A DNA stretch of 64,000 bases from Lepisosteus oculatus (GCF_040954835.1 NC_090699.1:14501817-14565816), one strand, 5' to 3'; counted from the first letter of the stretch, positions 22,891 through 53,623 are shown. Notes: generated from the sequence alone by a model not told the origin. Numbers and translations are program-made.

Positions 22891-24689
22891 ACCGGGTGCT
22901 TGTTTTATCTGTTGACCTTTGCAGCGCAATCTTCATCAGCCATTGCTTCTTCTTTCACTTTTCACTCACTTGTCAGTGTGATTCATGGGGCTCAATTATG
23001 CCTCTGTGCCTGGAAAAGCTCTCATCGGTTTTCCTTTTCTGACCCAAATATTTCAGTGACGTTGTTATGAAAATCTCTTAGATATCTGTTTTTCTAAGGT
23101 AGCTTGGATGTTTGAACCCTTTGTCACAGTAAACAACTTTGGTAGCTTTCAGTTGTTTTTAAACACCCTGTACAGAGAAGCCTGGGAAGAGAACAATGGC
23201 TGTAATTCTTCTTCACTTTAATCTCTGGATCCACTCACGGCTTTGCTTTCCCTGGGCAAGCAGCTATCTGCTCCTTTATAGGATAAACCAGAGACATTGA
23301 TGAGGAACTTGTCTAGGTGTGATGGATGTTGAGATTTGATGTGTCCTCCATTCGCTAAGAAAGCTGCTGTAATACTGTGGAAAGTGGGCGCTGCTTGTGT
23401 TGGCTTCCTTTTATACAGTCAGTTTGTCACTCTAACTGTATAGGTTGAGGGACACCACTTAAAGAGAGACTGGGGACAGTATGTGTGGTTCTTCTCCACA
23501 GCAACCCCTAGATTCCAAATACCTTACACACCTGAACACCCGTGTCCTCTTCAGGGAGTGTACTGTTGATGCTGATACATTGTCTGATACAGTAGCAATG
23601 ATGGTAGACGGATTTGTTGTGAAGACTTCACTTCTAATTTTTAAATATACTGTCATTATAATGTTTCTAGTAACGCATAATTAGTACATAATTACTAAGT
23701 ATATACATGGGTACTTGTAATTGCAATGATATTATCCCCTACACACATGTTTTGAAAAAAAACATATTTGTGTAGTTGTTTGGAATTAAGGAATTAATTG
23801 ATGAATTACATTGATGAATGAAGGAAATAAATAATGAATTGGGTCAAGTACGAAGGTACACAATATGGTGAAGTGTTACTGATTTGCCTCTATTATCGGA
23901 GGAAAGTTGTATAACTGGGGATGCGGGCAAGAAGACTGTGTTCTATGTGTTGCCACATAAATGAAAACAGGGTACATATCTGAACCACTTTTTTAAATGC
24001 TGGGAAATCTTACATGTTTAGTGCAACAAAATAACTTCACCATATTTCCTAGTACCTAAATAAGTTAGTTTGGCAGAACACGCACCTGACCCTGTCCCTG
24101 GGCTGCCCTTACACTTAGATTCCAGTGTCTCTCCTGTGTTACAAACCAGAGTTATTTGTTCAGAGAAGCAAAATGTATAAATCTGGGTAATACATCCCTA
24201 GGTTGTATTTTCAAAGTTTTGAACATTACGATTCACTGAATGTGGAAAAAGGTACAAATACCAAAATTCAAAACTGTTAATAGTGTTGATGAAGATGAAC
24301 AGACTGACACAAGCCAATTTTGAGATACACATAAAAAATGTTCTTTATTGAGAAAATGTCCACACATATTTAAATTATTTAATAAAAAATATTTGAAAAA
24401 CGTTTGTATAATGAACAGTAATAACATGAATAAGATACAATGAAGTAAACTGCGTCATGTTGACCAGTTTATGAAAAGGACCAACACTGTACGATTGCAC
24501 ATTGCAATAAAACGCATCCATGTATAATCTTTTCCCCCTTTTTTGTATTTACTGAGTATTTACTCTGAAGTACTAAAAATCTGGGAGGCGCTTATATTGT
24601 AATAACTGGGGTTTTATTAAAATTTAAAATTGATTAAAATTAAATTCAAAATTTAGATTTTTCCCATACGTAAATGCTTTATTGATGCA

Positions 24690-24785
24690 CAATTGAATGT
24701 TAAGGCTGTCTGGGATAGGCTCTGTCTCCCCTGCGACCCTGTATTGGATAAATCAATTAGAAAATTAAGGGATGGATGAATGTTA
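24690..24785 (+). mobile_element. SINE 3' remnant
   Basis: GGCTCTGTCTCCCCTGCGACCCTGTATTGGATAAATC... followed by GATGGATGAATG resembles the 3' end of common fish tRNA-derived SINEs (GATAAGCGG...GGATGGATGG). The 5' head is absent. Confidence 0.5.
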
Positions 24786-25199
24786 CAAATTTATGAGGTG
24801 TAATTTATAACTCCTAATCTACAGTGCTGCCAAAATATGATTTCCTCCTGCATTATAATCAGTGTAATGTTGGAATGTCAGTTTTCACTGATTGCTATCA
24901 TTAGGGGACACTTGCAAGCAGGGACTTTTGCAGGGACTTTTAAAGAGTTAGGTTAAGGATGAGGGAACACATTTAGTACAGGTGTAACTACAGTAATCTC
25001 TCAACTGTGTGGTGCTCGAAATAACGTTTGACTTATCCCTTGTGACAGGTTATATATTGTACCACAGAGGTCACTCACTACCAAAGGCCTTGTTTACCAT
25101 AATAAAAACACAACTTACAGTTGTTCAGCATCTCCAGTATTCACTCACTCCCGACCTTCACAATGTCTGTGAAGGTAATTTTGAACAGCACATGCATTA

Positions 25200-25460
25200 T
25201 TATAATTTACCAACTACGCGACTGCTCAAAGTGCATTACAGAAAAGTTAGAACAAGATACAACTTAGAATTAAAAACCAGCAACAATGTTTCTTTTGGCA
25301 AAAATAAACATAAGGATTTATATTGTAACAGAGGTGTAAAGGGACGGACAGACATCGATTAAATAAATGCCCGCCTAAAGAAGAAGGTTTTGAGTCTGGG
25401 TTTGAAGGAGTTGAGGGAAGGTGGAGCGCTGATATTATTGGGGATCGAAGCTCTGGGGAA
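25200..25460 (+). repeat. Probable interspersed repeat fragment
   Basis: The stretch around AAATGCCCGCCTAAAGAAGAAGG, GTTTTGAGTCTGGGTTTGAAGG and GAAGCTCTGGGGAAT resembles a widespread fish repeat that I know only by its wording. No intact frame. Family not identified. Confidence 0.35.
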
Positions 25461-26049
25461 TAGCAAAATGGAACAAAATTGCGTTTCTAAATCATGGAAG
25501 TACAAATCCCTTGACAGATGTTTTCAGATTGAAAAGCAGAAGAAAAAAGGAGTGCTACAGTCTAATTTTCCATCTACCCCTCAGGTCTCACAGACTGCAG
25601 ATGAACGACTGGGGCTGAGAGCAGCTCTTCAAGACCTGGCTGGGCTGAAAACCTGCCTGGTTTGTGAGGTGCCCTTGTTTCCGTGTTTCCTGAGTGACAG
25701 TTCTGTGCCCTTCCTTTCAACCTTTTGTTAATTTGCAATCTGCATGGAATGTGAACCATCTGACAGGTGTGTCCCTTTTCCTGTTTCTTCTTGACCCCGA
25801 GTCTCTTGTGATTGCCCGTTGTTATTGATTTTGTTTCATACAGGCACGCATACCGTGCATGTTTTTATTTTTTTACAGCAACATGGTTGGTACAAATTTA
25901 ATTATCCGTTTCAGACATAACATAATTATTTATAGAACTGTAAACTGTCATCATCATTTGCTGATTATTGGCCTTGTAACATTAGCAGTGTTTCATACCA
26001 TACTTGAAAAAATGTTTATGGCGTTGATTCTATCTCTGTCTCTGACTTG

Positions 26050-26432
26050 ATTTATGTGCACTGAGACCTTTTGAGTGAGGTCACCTGCTGCCGTTGATCC
26101 TATACAAACACCGTGACTGAAGTCTAGACCTCGATGTGCCTCTCAAGCTGTCCTCCTCAATCAGCGAGTGCACTCGGCAGGAATTTCACAGGGTTATCTT
26201 TGTACTCAAGGATAAAGGGAGGAAACAATACCATGTCAACGAGGTGGAGTCAGAGGCAGCGCTTTCACTGGCCCACTGAGAGGAGCAGGTCAGCACTGAC
26301 CTTGTACTTGCCTTGGTTCACTGTGGGGGCACAGCTTCCTTCCAGAGCGGCTGTCAGGTCTGTCACCTGTGACGAGCCTCAAGCTCAAGCCTCAAGGTGT
26401 TGACTGGCACCCTTCACCTCACTAATCCTCGT
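26050..26432 (+). promoter_or_regulatory. Conserved noncoding block D, copy 1
   Basis: About 380 bases matching 55998-56368 at well over 90 percent, with small gaps that are not multiples of three (for example GGGAGG versus GGGAAGG), which argues against coding. It lies about 2.7 kb upstream of gene B's first exon. It includes CACCTG E-boxes and TTATCTTTG (GATA-type). With block A it is the best preserved noncoding DNA shared by the two intervals, so a retained enhancer is likely. Confidence 0.6.
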
Positions 26433-26837
26433 GGCCAAAACCCCTTTCAGCTGAGTCTCTTGCTGTCTATTAGCTGCACACTGCACCTCTGTGTACTGTA
26501 TTTAGTACAAAACCCAATTAGAAATGTATCAGATAAACACATTAAAGCTTTCTTGACCCCCTGGAGTAATAGGGCTCTCATGTCTCATGAGATTTAATTC
26601 TGCAGTTAAGACTGGGATATTAGCATATATGACCCATTACCTGCTCCAGTATGGGCAGAAAAATATATGATTTAAATAATGGTAAATATACTTCACTTGT
26701 CTAGGTTCAAGAAAAATAGAACCTCAAATTATTTAAAAGTGATATATATACAGGGTACTGCTAGTAACTATTAGGTTTTAAATACCAAATGGGCTAGATG
26801 GGCCAAATGGGCTTCTCTCATTTATGTAGTTCAGGTG

Positions 26838-27245
26838 GGGAGCTGTGTCAGCATGCAGAGGCTGCAAAGGGACAAGTAAAGGTTTATTTCTGCTGAAAAG
26901 AGAAGAGAGAAAACACAACGTTTCGGCCGTGGAGCCTTCTTCAGGTGTGAACTGAACTGGACTGACGCCTGAAGAAGGCTCCACAGCCGAAATGTTGTGT
27001 TTTCTTTCTTCTTTTTTTCAGCGTGGAATAAACCTATTGCTCTCTCATTTATGTTCAAGCAGGCAGCTGCGTCAGCATGCGCAGGCTGCAAAGGAACAAG
27101 TAGAGGTTTATTCCTGCTGAAAAGAGAAGAAAGAAAACACAAGGTTTCGGCCGTGGATCTCACACCTGAAGAAGGCTCCACAGCCTAAACGTTGTGTTTC
27201 TTTTCTTCTCTTTTCAGCAGGGAATAACCCTTTACTTGTTCTCTT
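26838..27245. repeat. Cluster of foldback repeat arms, copies 2-5
   Basis: Four arms alternate in orientation: minus 26838-26945, plus 26964-27035, minus 27064-27165, plus 27168-27242. Recognisable pieces are GAAGGCTCCACAGCCGAAA, its inverse TTTCGGCCGTGGAGCCTTC, and TCAGCATGCGCAGGCTGC. Adjacent arms can pair into long hairpins. Confidence 0.75.
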
Positions 27246-27617
27246 ATTTATTACCTTCTTATATTCTGAGACCGGTTGATTTTATTATATGATGGTTGTT
27301 TAGTTAGACATGGTGCAACCTTAAGCCTTAAGTCTTATGTTTTTTTCCATTAATTTTAAAGTACAGTTTTAGGACATGACAAATTGGAAGACGAAGTATA
27401 AACAGTTTTATTCTGGACCTTAATAGATGACAGGAAATGTAGATTTTATGTACAACACCAAAATCTTCAGTTACAATTCTTAAAAAAACATCACCATAGT
27501 CCACTATTCTCTAAACCTTAATTAGTTCATTTTAAATGCAAGAAAGATAGCAATAAAATGATTTTTGAACGTATTTATTTCAAAATGTTAAAAGTCACGT
27601 GTAGGTTCGTATAAGAA

Positions 27618-27735
27618 GCACACCTGAAGAAGGCTCCACAGCCAAAACGTTGTGTTTCTTTTCTTCTCTCTTCAGCAGGGAATAACCCTTTAATTGTTCC
27701 TTTGCAGCCTGCGCATGCTGACGCAGCTACCTAAT
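27618..27735 (+). repeat. Foldback repeat arm, copy 6
   Basis: A single plus-oriented arm from CACACCTGAAGAAGGCTCC to GCGCATGCTGACGCAGCT, the complete arm of the family seen at 13.3, 26.8-27.2 and 49.6 kb. Confidence 0.75.
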
Positions 27736-28530
27736 TGAATTATAAATGAATAATGTTCTCTCAATAAAGGCCTGACTTAGTCCCCCCCTATATGCAGTGT
27801 GCTGTAGATCAATACAATCAATGGCTGGTCAGTCAACCAGTGAGCCCTGGACCTGAACAGATTAGAGCTGGTCCTGTGTTAAAAGTTACAGTCATTTTAG
27901 GAATTGTGCTTAAGATTGTTTAAATCTGTACAAAACACTCCTCAGATATTTTGGCAAATGTTCTCCTACATAAAATGATTAAAAGTTTAGAAATGTTTCT
28001 TAGTTAACCACTTCGCAGACAGCATCCATGTGTTGACCCAACACTGGTCAAGCATGAAACAGATGTTATCTGGGTTGTCCTTCCATCAGTTTCCATACGG
28101 CCCGCTTTCATTTCTAGCACCGATGATGAACTTCAGTTGAAAACTGGTTACGGTACGATCATGTGCACTGAAACATATACCTAGAGATTGCATTTGAGTA
28201 GAGGTCTCTTTTTTTCATGTTTTAAGCTCCACAACAAACAACAAGTAAATTTAAGATTTTTGTAATTATTTGTTGAGCTGTTTATTTAATACATTCTAGC
28301 ATCTGACAGACACTGCATACCTGTAAAAAAATGTTTTCTGAAACTCAGCTTTTCTTAAGCGTTATATGGGGTTGACCAAGCACCTTTTTTTTGTCAAAAT
28401 CCCAAGATTTACCTGATTTATTCCATCTTTGCTTTGTGAACGTCAATGTGTCTTAAGTTAAAGCTCATGCGGCCTTCTGTACCCAGTAGTGTTTCCGTGC
28501 TAATCTGAAGCTACCTCACTGTGGGGAATT

Positions 28531-28742
28531 CCTTATAAGGACTGAAGAAAACCCTGGCACTGATAAGGCTCCCTCCTTTCTGCTTTCTCTGTTGTGCTCC
28601 CCTCTCCCCAGCTCTCATGCACATGCCACATACAACACACAGGCACACCCCCACCCCCACCTCCCCTCGAATACAGACACAATGGCATTCCTTCTTGCTC
28701 AGATGCCACCTCCAAATTTGGGAGGCTCGATCCCTTTATAAA
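28531..28742 (+). promoter_or_regulatory. Gene B proximal promoter
   Basis: In order: CArG box CCTTATAAGG (28531-28540), MCAT element CATTCCT (28686-28692), second CArG box CCAAATTTGG (28712-28721) and TATAAA (28737-28742). CArG boxes bind SRF and MCAT elements bind TEAD factors; both are established regulators of cardiac and slow myosin promoters. The same motifs occur before gene C with identical MCAT-CArG-TATA spacing (26 and 25 bases). Transcription should begin near 28767. Confidence 0.82.
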
Positions 28743-28766
28743 GAGAAGTGGGGACTGGACAAAGAG

Positions 28767-29241
28767 AGGTTACTGTAGCATCTGAAGGTAAGCTCTGGGG
28801 GGCTGTTACTGTGTGCGAAGGGAAGAAGGGGGTCACTCTGCCTCACAGTGAAGATACACTGCTTCGCTGTGAGCCATTACCTCCTATTTTCTCTGCTGTG
28901 GCAGTGTCACGCTAGCACAGAGGAGTTTGAAAATACCTTATACATCTGCTGTAGGATTACAAATACTTGGTTGTGCCATTGAAAACATCTAGAGGTTTCT
29001 AACCTCTTTGCTCCCAGCCTTTCCCACACTCAGCTCTTTAACATCCAGGCGTCAGTGAGCAGAAAGGTTGGTTCTGAGGCAAAGGTTTTCTGTGCTGCCA
29101 TCTGCTGGGGACGTTTGGGAAGGGTAGAACCGCTAAAAGCAGGGGGAAAGGGGAATATTCAAGTTTTCAGACTCACTGTCTGTGTGTGTTCACAGGGTCA
29201 GGAACCTCAGCTGATCTTCTCTACAGGGCTGCACAACACAG
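28767..29241 (+). other. Gene B 5'-UTR exons 1 and 2
   Basis: Exon 1 runs from about 28767 (TATA plus 30) to 28787, followed by donor GTAAGC. Exon 2 is 29196-29241 (acceptor TTCACAG, donor GTAAGC). The third exon begins at 29935 and carries the ATG. Gene C has the same arrangement with similar exon sequence (GCACAACAC at the end of exon 2). Two untranslated exons are usual in sarcomeric myosin genes. Intron 1 has a conserved patch (29058-29145) matching 61858-61950. Confidence 0.72.
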
Positions 29242-29943
29242 GTAAGCTATTATTTCATTTAAAATACTCTGGATTGGAAGCTGATGAGCCATTTCCCTGT
29301 AGCCCATGACCATGTAACCCATTTATTTTCATGCTAAAAGCTCTCCCCTTTGTAACTCTTGGTGCTTGGTCATTAAAGTTAACTGCCTCATACTAACATT
29401 AGTAGACCACTATGACCAACAAGGCAATAGTCACCCACTGAAAGAAATGTAGTTTAAAATCCTGTACTAAAACAATGTTTGCTGTCTATGTTTTCTGAGA
29501 GAACAGAGAGTGATGTGCAAACCCCCACTGGAAACATCCTGTTCTGAAATCTGGAAAAACTTTTTGGCTGGATGAAAAATGACCAAAATCAAGTGTTGCT
29601 TCCTCTGTTGTTTTTCAACCAGATTTTAAATTCTTGTAGCTTAAAGACTGTCAATTTAAAAATTTAGGACAATCTCCATGAGACCAAGAGGATTGGGGCA
29701 TACAGTACGTATGACGATACGTATTCTTTTTTACAGCTTACGTTCTTTCGAAGACACACCTTACCTAACTGTCAAAATTCTGCTTGCTTTCATAATCTTG
29801 TAGCTGTTTGCAGTCCAGATATTTAACATCTGAGGTACCTTTTCATAGATCAGTCAGTGCAGATGTCTGAGGATTTGGATGAAACCTGACACTTCCCTGA
29901 AATGAGGAGGGTCTCTCTAACTTTCACTCTGTAGTTTACAACA

Positions 29944-47234
<17,291 letters not shown>

Positions 47235-47323
47235 AGCTCTCAGAAGGACCTTTCTGAAAACCTCTAGTCTGCTGTGCTTTAGTCTACCTCTGCTTTCTCT
47301 CTGCCCTTCCTCTAATTCTGTAG

Positions 47324-47329
47324 AATAAA
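47324..47329 (+). terminator. Poly(A) signal of gene B
   Basis: AATAAA 90 bases after the stop codon, in a 3' UTR almost the same as that of gene A. Cleavage is expected around 47345. Confidence 0.85.
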
Positions 47330-47769
47330 ATCAGTTTCAAATCAAACACCTCTTTTCTGTGCTTCCTGCTTTGACAGATAGGAGATATTACAGACAGGGT
47401 CTGTCTTTGGTTTCACAGTCTTGTTCAGATATAAACCTGTACAATATATACTGGAATAAATATTTGTAGGTTTTATTAATGTAAAAACAACTTTGAACTG
47501 AACTTGTGGGTGCTGATCAGAGCTTGGGTTCATTGACTTGATCACATTAAATAGTTGAGTTTCTCTATGTTACTGCCTAACATAGTAGAAAACATGTGAC
47601 TGAAGACTTTTATGTCTATAGTACTGGTGGACAGCAAGCATAAGTTAGTTTAAAGTGTTTCTGAAGATTCCTCCGCCTGAACAGGTCAGAATCCCCTTAA
47701 AACTTAAGTTTAGGATGATAATGTACTGTACTTATAGTTTTTGCTACCAATTGCTGTAATGAATTGGCT

Positions 47770-47990
47770 TCATCACTCTGCCCTCCTCCCCACTGATACC
47801 CGGTGTGTGGTGAGCGTTCTGGCACACTATGGCTGCTGTCGCATCATCCAGGTGGGGCTTCAAACTGGTGGTGGTGGAGGGGATCCCCATTACCTGTAAA
47901 GCGCTTTGAGTGGAGTGTCCAGAAAAGCGCTATATAAGTGTAAGCAATTATAATTATTCTTATTCTTCTTCTTATTATTATTATTATGTG
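47770..47990 (+). mobile_element. 5S-type SINE 3' part
   Basis: GTGGTGAGCGTTCTGG, GCGCTTTGAGTGGAGTGTC and AGCGCTATATAAGTGTAA, ending in a TTATTATTATT tail, match the 3' half of the element at 33.7 kb. The 5S-like head is missing. Confidence 0.55.
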
Positions 47991-49630
47991 AATTGACTTA
48001 TATATTTATGTCATTATGGAGCCTAAATATACAGAAGTAGTGCACCTGTGACAATTAATCTTTTCCACTGCTCATTTTAGTGTGTAAATCACTGAATCTG
48101 AAAATAAAAAATCCATTCCAGTAATTAGCAAGCCTTTTTCCCTTGTTAAGCAGTGGTGTAAGGTAATGGTAAGAGGCAGTGGTAAGTGGTGCTTAAAGAG
48201 AGGAATCTTAGGAAATTGCCTTCCCTTACGAACTGCTACTGCTACTGCCACAGATTTGATCTCAAAAGCTAGGTTATTTTATTGTTTGATAGAACATCAC
48301 CTTCAAGACTTGCATGCACAACTGAAGATCATCCTATACAGGGTTACAAATGTGGCATAAAGTGAAATGAAAGAAAAAGCTTTTTAAATTCACATTAGAT
48401 GTTTCAAGATGAATGAAGGGAGCGATATGTGAGCTATTGAAAGAGTTATTTGAGGTCTGTATACAATGACTAGTATATAAAGTGTAAAGTGTAAGGCAAT
48501 GCTTTAAAATACCCTTTTAATATTTGGGCTCAGCTTGAAGTGTCAAAATTCATATGCCAGACACAGGCAAGGGTTATATCATGCAAGTGTTCAAAAAAAC
48601 ACATCAGGCTGCGCAATCACTGTACTGTTCGACTTTTTGGCGTGAAACTTTTTGAGGATTATACAGTAAATAGGGTTTCTGGCTTCCAGTGTTTATTTCT
48701 GACCATGTACAGTAACACCATTTTAAAACTACTGTGAGCTGTTTCCATTTGATAATAATTAAATCTGTTTCTCCTTTATTTGTTATAGAGAAATGGCAGA
48801 CATGTGACGTAATAATTCAAAAACACAGGCAAATCGCATGTTTCTATAAACCTTTCCTCTGATTAGGACTCAAAAATCATAATTAGGACATAGAGAGGAG
48901 TAAATACATTTATTTGGGAGATGTGTTGATTAATAAATAAACACTGAAACCAGGTTTACTTAGAACCCCACCATTTTATTAATATCTCCATACTGTTACC
49001 TGATTAGTAGATCACTAAATCAGATTCACTACAGCTGCAATTTTACTAAACATCCTGAGAATGTCAGAAACTATTTTCCAAAACTAGATTCTCAATTCTT
49101 GATTTCCCTGTTACAGTTTTTTTAATTATATCAGAAAGAGATTAAAGGCGAAAAAGAATAAACAATGGCATATGGTACAGAATGTTTTAAGTCAGTGTTG
49201 TTTACTTGTGTAGTTAATTCCATCCTTTTACTGTCACAGATATGCAGTCTAACAAAACACTGGTTATAAATATGCCTATAACGTTTTAATGAAAAAACAT
49301 GATTTTATCAGCTGTAGTTTTTAAAACAACATCCCTCTCTACCTATATACCTTTTTGACATTTTAAAGAGCATCTAGTGCTGGATTTGTAAAGCTCTGTT
49401 TCCTTGTAGAGGAATTTTATACTTGCTAAAGTGTGGGAATTTATTGCAGTACTGATATAAGTCTGTACAGCAATTCAGGAACAATTTGTCATGACTCTTT
49501 GTCTTTTATTTCAAAACTGATTTTATGCGTAGTCTTACATTACATCCTTAATTTATTCTGAGACAGAGAAGAACGAGCTCATGATAGAAGTCAAATGACT
49601 TTTCAAGTCTGTGTTTGGACATTAACATAA
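47991..49630. other. Intergenic DNA without a recognised gene
   Basis: AT-rich sequence with only short frames of no recognisable content. No repeat family identified. Confidence 0.55.
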
Positions 49631-49634
49631 TCCT

Positions 49635-49771
49635 TGATGGAACAAGTAAAGATTTTGTTCCGTGTTGAAAAGAAAAGAGGCACAACCTTTCGGCTGTGGA
49701 GCCTTCTTCGGGTTTCTTTTCTTTTCAGCAGGGAATAATCCTTTGCAGCCTGCGCATGCTGACGCAGCTCC
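49635..49771. repeat. Foldback repeat element, copy 7
   Basis: A minus arm (AAGTAAAGATTTTG...TTTCGGCTGTGGAGCCTTC) runs directly into part of a plus arm (TTTCTTTTCTTTTCAGCAGG...TGCGCATGCTGACGCAGCT). Same family as at 13.3 and 26.8-27.7 kb. Confidence 0.65.
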
Positions 49772-50279
49772 CTAATTGAAATAATTATTGATGCTTGTAT
49801 TCTCCAGCCGTATGGAATTATTGAGCTCTAGTGGAATGGGGAGATTATCTTGAGCAGAGAAGTTTCTGGTTAAGATATTTTCCTGGACATCTTTTAATGC
49901 CAGAATAATTTCCATTGGAATTTTCTGGATAATAGGAATAGGAGGCTTTCTGAAAATGAATAAAACGGATGGAATTCGCAGGACACAAAGAAATTCTATT
50001 ACAGCACAAAAGCCTGTGTGGTTACCTGTCATGACCACTGGAGGGCACACAGGCACACAAGCACACAGCTAAATCACCCATAAATTTTCTAGCTTCTTCT
50101 TCCAATTCAAGGTCGCTGGGGAGCATATCCCAAATAGGCTTCTTTATTTTTTCCTGTGTGTGTTAGTGGTGATAGCCATGACAGTCTAGTAGTATTTGTA
50201 CCCGTGTGCATATGTAAACAAATGTATATCCCATATATATAACATGTATACTGTATATAGCAGAGCATATCCCGGCAAG

Positions 50280-50560
50280 CATGGTCACAAGCCAGGATCC
50301 ACCCTGAATGGGTTGCCAGTCCATCACAGGATAGACACACAGACACGCACACGTACACACCAGGGCCAGTTTTCCCAGAAGCCAATTAACCCACCAGCAT
50401 GTCTTTCGGCTGTGGGAGGAAACCAGAGTACCTGGCTAAAACCCACCCAAACATGTGGAGAACATACAGACTCCACACAGATAGTACTCCAGGATCAGAA
50501 CTATACCCACTGCACCAGCTCTGTGAGGCAGCACTGCGAACCACTGCACCCCACAGATAA
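50280..50560 (-). mobile_element. tRNA-derived SINE, reverse orientation
   Basis: Reverse complement of the family at 32933: CCAATTAACCCACCAGCATG, GTGGGAGGAAACCAGAG, ACATACAGACTCCACACAG, and the head GAGGCAGCACTGCGAACCAC at the right. Diverged. Confidence 0.65.
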
Positions 50561-50774
50561 ACCAGACTGATTAAAAGACCTTCTAAACAGGCAAATTGCA
50601 CTGATGAAGCTAGTGTGCACATCAGTGCGGTTTACCTCCACACTCTTCATAGAGACATTACAACATATGAAAACAAATCTGTACTCAAACCTTCTATTTT
50701 CCTTCATCACACTGATACATTTTTAGCATTTTTGGCCACGTAATCAAATTGATCATTACAGTGTCAGAACAGCC

Positions 50775-51020
50775 ACTTGCTCTCGGTAAGGGATTATGGC
50801 AATTCAGAGCCTGTCCTACAAGCACAGTGTGCAAGGTGGGACTGCACCCTGAATGGGACACCAGTCTGTCACAGGCTACACACACACCTACGCAGCATGT
50901 CAAAGGGATGTAGGAGGAAACCAGAGCACCTGAAGAAAACCCCTATGAACATGAGGAGGACAGGCAAACTCCAGAATCAAACCCAGAAACAAGAGCTGTG
51001 AGGCACCAGAGCGAATTGCC
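50775..51020 (-). mobile_element. tRNA-derived SINE remnant, reverse orientation
   Basis: A second reversed, more decayed copy next to the previous one: CACCCTGAATGGGACACC, GTAGGAGGAAACCAGAGCACC, GAGCTGTGAGGCACCAGAGC. From 51021 to 52528 nothing further is recognised. Confidence 0.55.
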
Positions 51021-52528
51021 ATCAACAGTAATGAAACCATTTAATCTGGCCCCAATTATTATTCATGAAGCTTGTATCTTATATCTTATAGCTTTTAACC
51101 TGCCTGTTCTTTTATAAGGCATGTGATCAAGAAAACACCTTAAAAGCAGCATATTCTTTTAACCAGCGTGATGATGGACATGAGTATGCTTAAATGTGTT
51201 TCGATTAGTGGAAAGACTATTTAAATAGTTTGGTATGTGTGCTGTATACACTACCCGGTGTTAAAAAATTCACAGAACTACTATTTACAGTATGTTAATG
51301 AGGCTTTTGATAAGGCAGGCAACATGCTTTCTCCAACCCTTTGGCATTATTGTTAAATTGTAGTTTTCTTTAAAAAGTCTAATATATTGGATTATCGTAG
51401 ACCTCTATCCTTTATTTTAATAGACTGAATAAGCCATTATTTAAATTATTGTAATGCTATACCTGAGTTTTAGGAGGTTGCAAATGTAGTTTTTTTATTA
51501 CTGTAAGACAGCAGTTTGGAATGTGTACAGATTTTAAAACAAAACTGGATTTGCCCAGTATAGTTTTACTAACTTCCACATGCATATCTGATGTGAGCTG
51601 CACTAACCCCACACTGGAGTTCTGTTCCAAACGCCCACCTGTGGCTCCTGTGGCTGTAGAAGGGGGCTCGTAGCTCTTGTGGCTGGAAGTCACATACCGC
51701 TGTCAGAAAGAAAGGAAACAGAGTTTGTCAGTGCTGCTCTAATGTGGGCACCAGTGCTTTACAGCAACAGCTGGTGCTCTAGTCTGTGCAATGAATACAC
51801 TGTGAAACAAGAAACAAGAATGAATGTACATGCTGCGGCATGAATTTAAGGTATACTGAATGCTTTTTCTCAGATTTAAACCTCTTTACCTCATTTTAAG
51901 TACACAGTGCTTAAAATGCTTTGAGTCCAACAAATAAAAGCTTAATCGTTAGATGTCCTTTTTTGTGAATTTCTAATTGTTAGGAAAACATAGAGATTTA
52001 CAGGATTACAGATACATATATTAATTATTATGATTAATAGTAATATTAATTTGATACATTTCAGTGTACAATATAAGCTGACCATCAACTTAAAAAGGTA
52101 GTCTGAAGTCACAATACAATGAGAAAGTAATGGATTATTACCAATTTCATCTGATATTAGCTGTAAAATAAAAATTCTATCAGAATTCTGTCAGGTCTTG
52201 CTGCAGCTAATGAACTGGCCCAAAACTGCATAAAGATAACTGGTGGGCTCATTGCTTTTCCTCACACCAGTGCCACCTGAGCAGTCTGTTTCTAAATAGA
52301 CCCATGGCAGGAAGTATGATTTACTAGGAATAATAATTCTCGTTATTGTTATTGTTATAATGGTTATAAAATAGAAAAGCAAATCAGAAAACACAAACTT
52401 CATGGTTCTTATTTGTGGCACTTGGAATGGGTCTTAGGAGACCAGCCAAGATTTCATGGCTGTTCAGATTAGGAGTTAATGAGAGTGTTAGCAACTCCAG
52501 AGTGAATGTTAGCAACTCTAGAGTGAGT

Positions 52529-52822
52529 TCAGCCCTTACCTCCCTGTGTCTCCAGAAGCTGTGGTGCAGTGAGCTGTTGCTCCAAGCAGGTCACCTTCAG
52601 GCCTCAGGACACTTTCTGCCAGAGGCTGAGCCTGCGTGTGCCAGCAGGAGCCACAGGGAGGAGAGAGAGGCAGAGGGGCACTGCATCCTAATTAAGGCAC
52701 ATTATCCCCCTGCTGTGAGTCTTCGCACGGCTGAGATTGCACAGATTTCACAGGTCCTCTTGGTGAACTATCAAGTGACAGCCTGAGAAAGGAGCAGGTA
52801 TCTGTTTCCACAGGGCAGGCTG
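52529..52822 (+). promoter_or_regulatory. Conserved noncoding block A, copy 2 (upstream of gene C)
   Basis: Partner of 19009-19302 with no gaps and five substitutions. The CTAATTAAGG and TCAAGTG (52771-52777) motifs are unchanged. About 8.5 kb upstream of the gene C first exon. Confidence 0.6.
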
Positions 52823-53339
52823 CAGTAACAGAGCACCTGTTAGAATCTGCCTGCTTTACAGGCCAAACTGTGTTTCCTGTTTAAAACACAGCGAATAAAG
52901 GTATATCTGTGGTATTATAGAATGTACCGTAAATGAAAGACTCACGCAATGGTAGGAAAATATCAATAAAAAGCTGGCACAATTTAAGGCAGGGGTGTGT
53001 ACTCGCAGCATCTTTCCGGTTTAAATAGCACATCAGCATGTGTCTACTAGTGCGTAATTCCAGGAAAATACTACTTCAATACACCCCCCTTTTTATGGGC
53101 TCTGCATGATTCAGTCTAGTTTTCAAATTTCGTTTTATCCCATCCTCTGAATTATTATAGAAAATGAGGAGAGCCGCCCAGGCCCTCCTTTGAGCAGTCA
53201 CAGCCGGCGAGTTCCCCTCTCCTTTCAGAGCCAAGGGCCCGCCTGAGGCTCAGGGTGAGAGGAGCGGCAGGAACGGGCCAGCTGGAGCAGGTGGAGGACA
53301 AGCAGGCCACCTGACAGGACCCTGCCCACACCAGGGGAA

Positions 53340-53600
53340 GGCAGGGTGACGCCCACGTGTCCGTGCAGTCAAGGCAGCCACAAAGGCGCTCTAATAATAG
53401 GCCAGCGCTACGAACAACAGAGGGGTTAGGTTACTGCTTATGACGAACAAAGAGCGATCAAGCGCTTCGCGAGCAGACAAGGCGGTGATTACAGGAGGAG
53501 ACCAGACAGCTGGGAATGGGTCTTTAAAGACCCTGCGGATTCCCTGATTGGAATGCGCAAGTGTTGCTGGGAATAATCAGGGAGCACAGTGATGGCGAAG
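53340..53600 (+). promoter_or_regulatory. Conserved noncoding block B, copy 2
   Basis: CTAATAATAG (MEF2-type) at 53391-53400, then GTGATTACAGGAGGAG and GACAGCTGGGAATGGG, collinear with 21870-22150. The region just before it (53160-53340) is GC-rich and does not align. Confidence 0.5.
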
Positions 53601-53623
53601 GGCAGCCGGGGGCAGTGCCATAC

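Noticed and set aside
26182..26403. Coding exon in block D (MSTRWS...)
   Set aside because: The two copies differ by single-base gaps that shift the frame.
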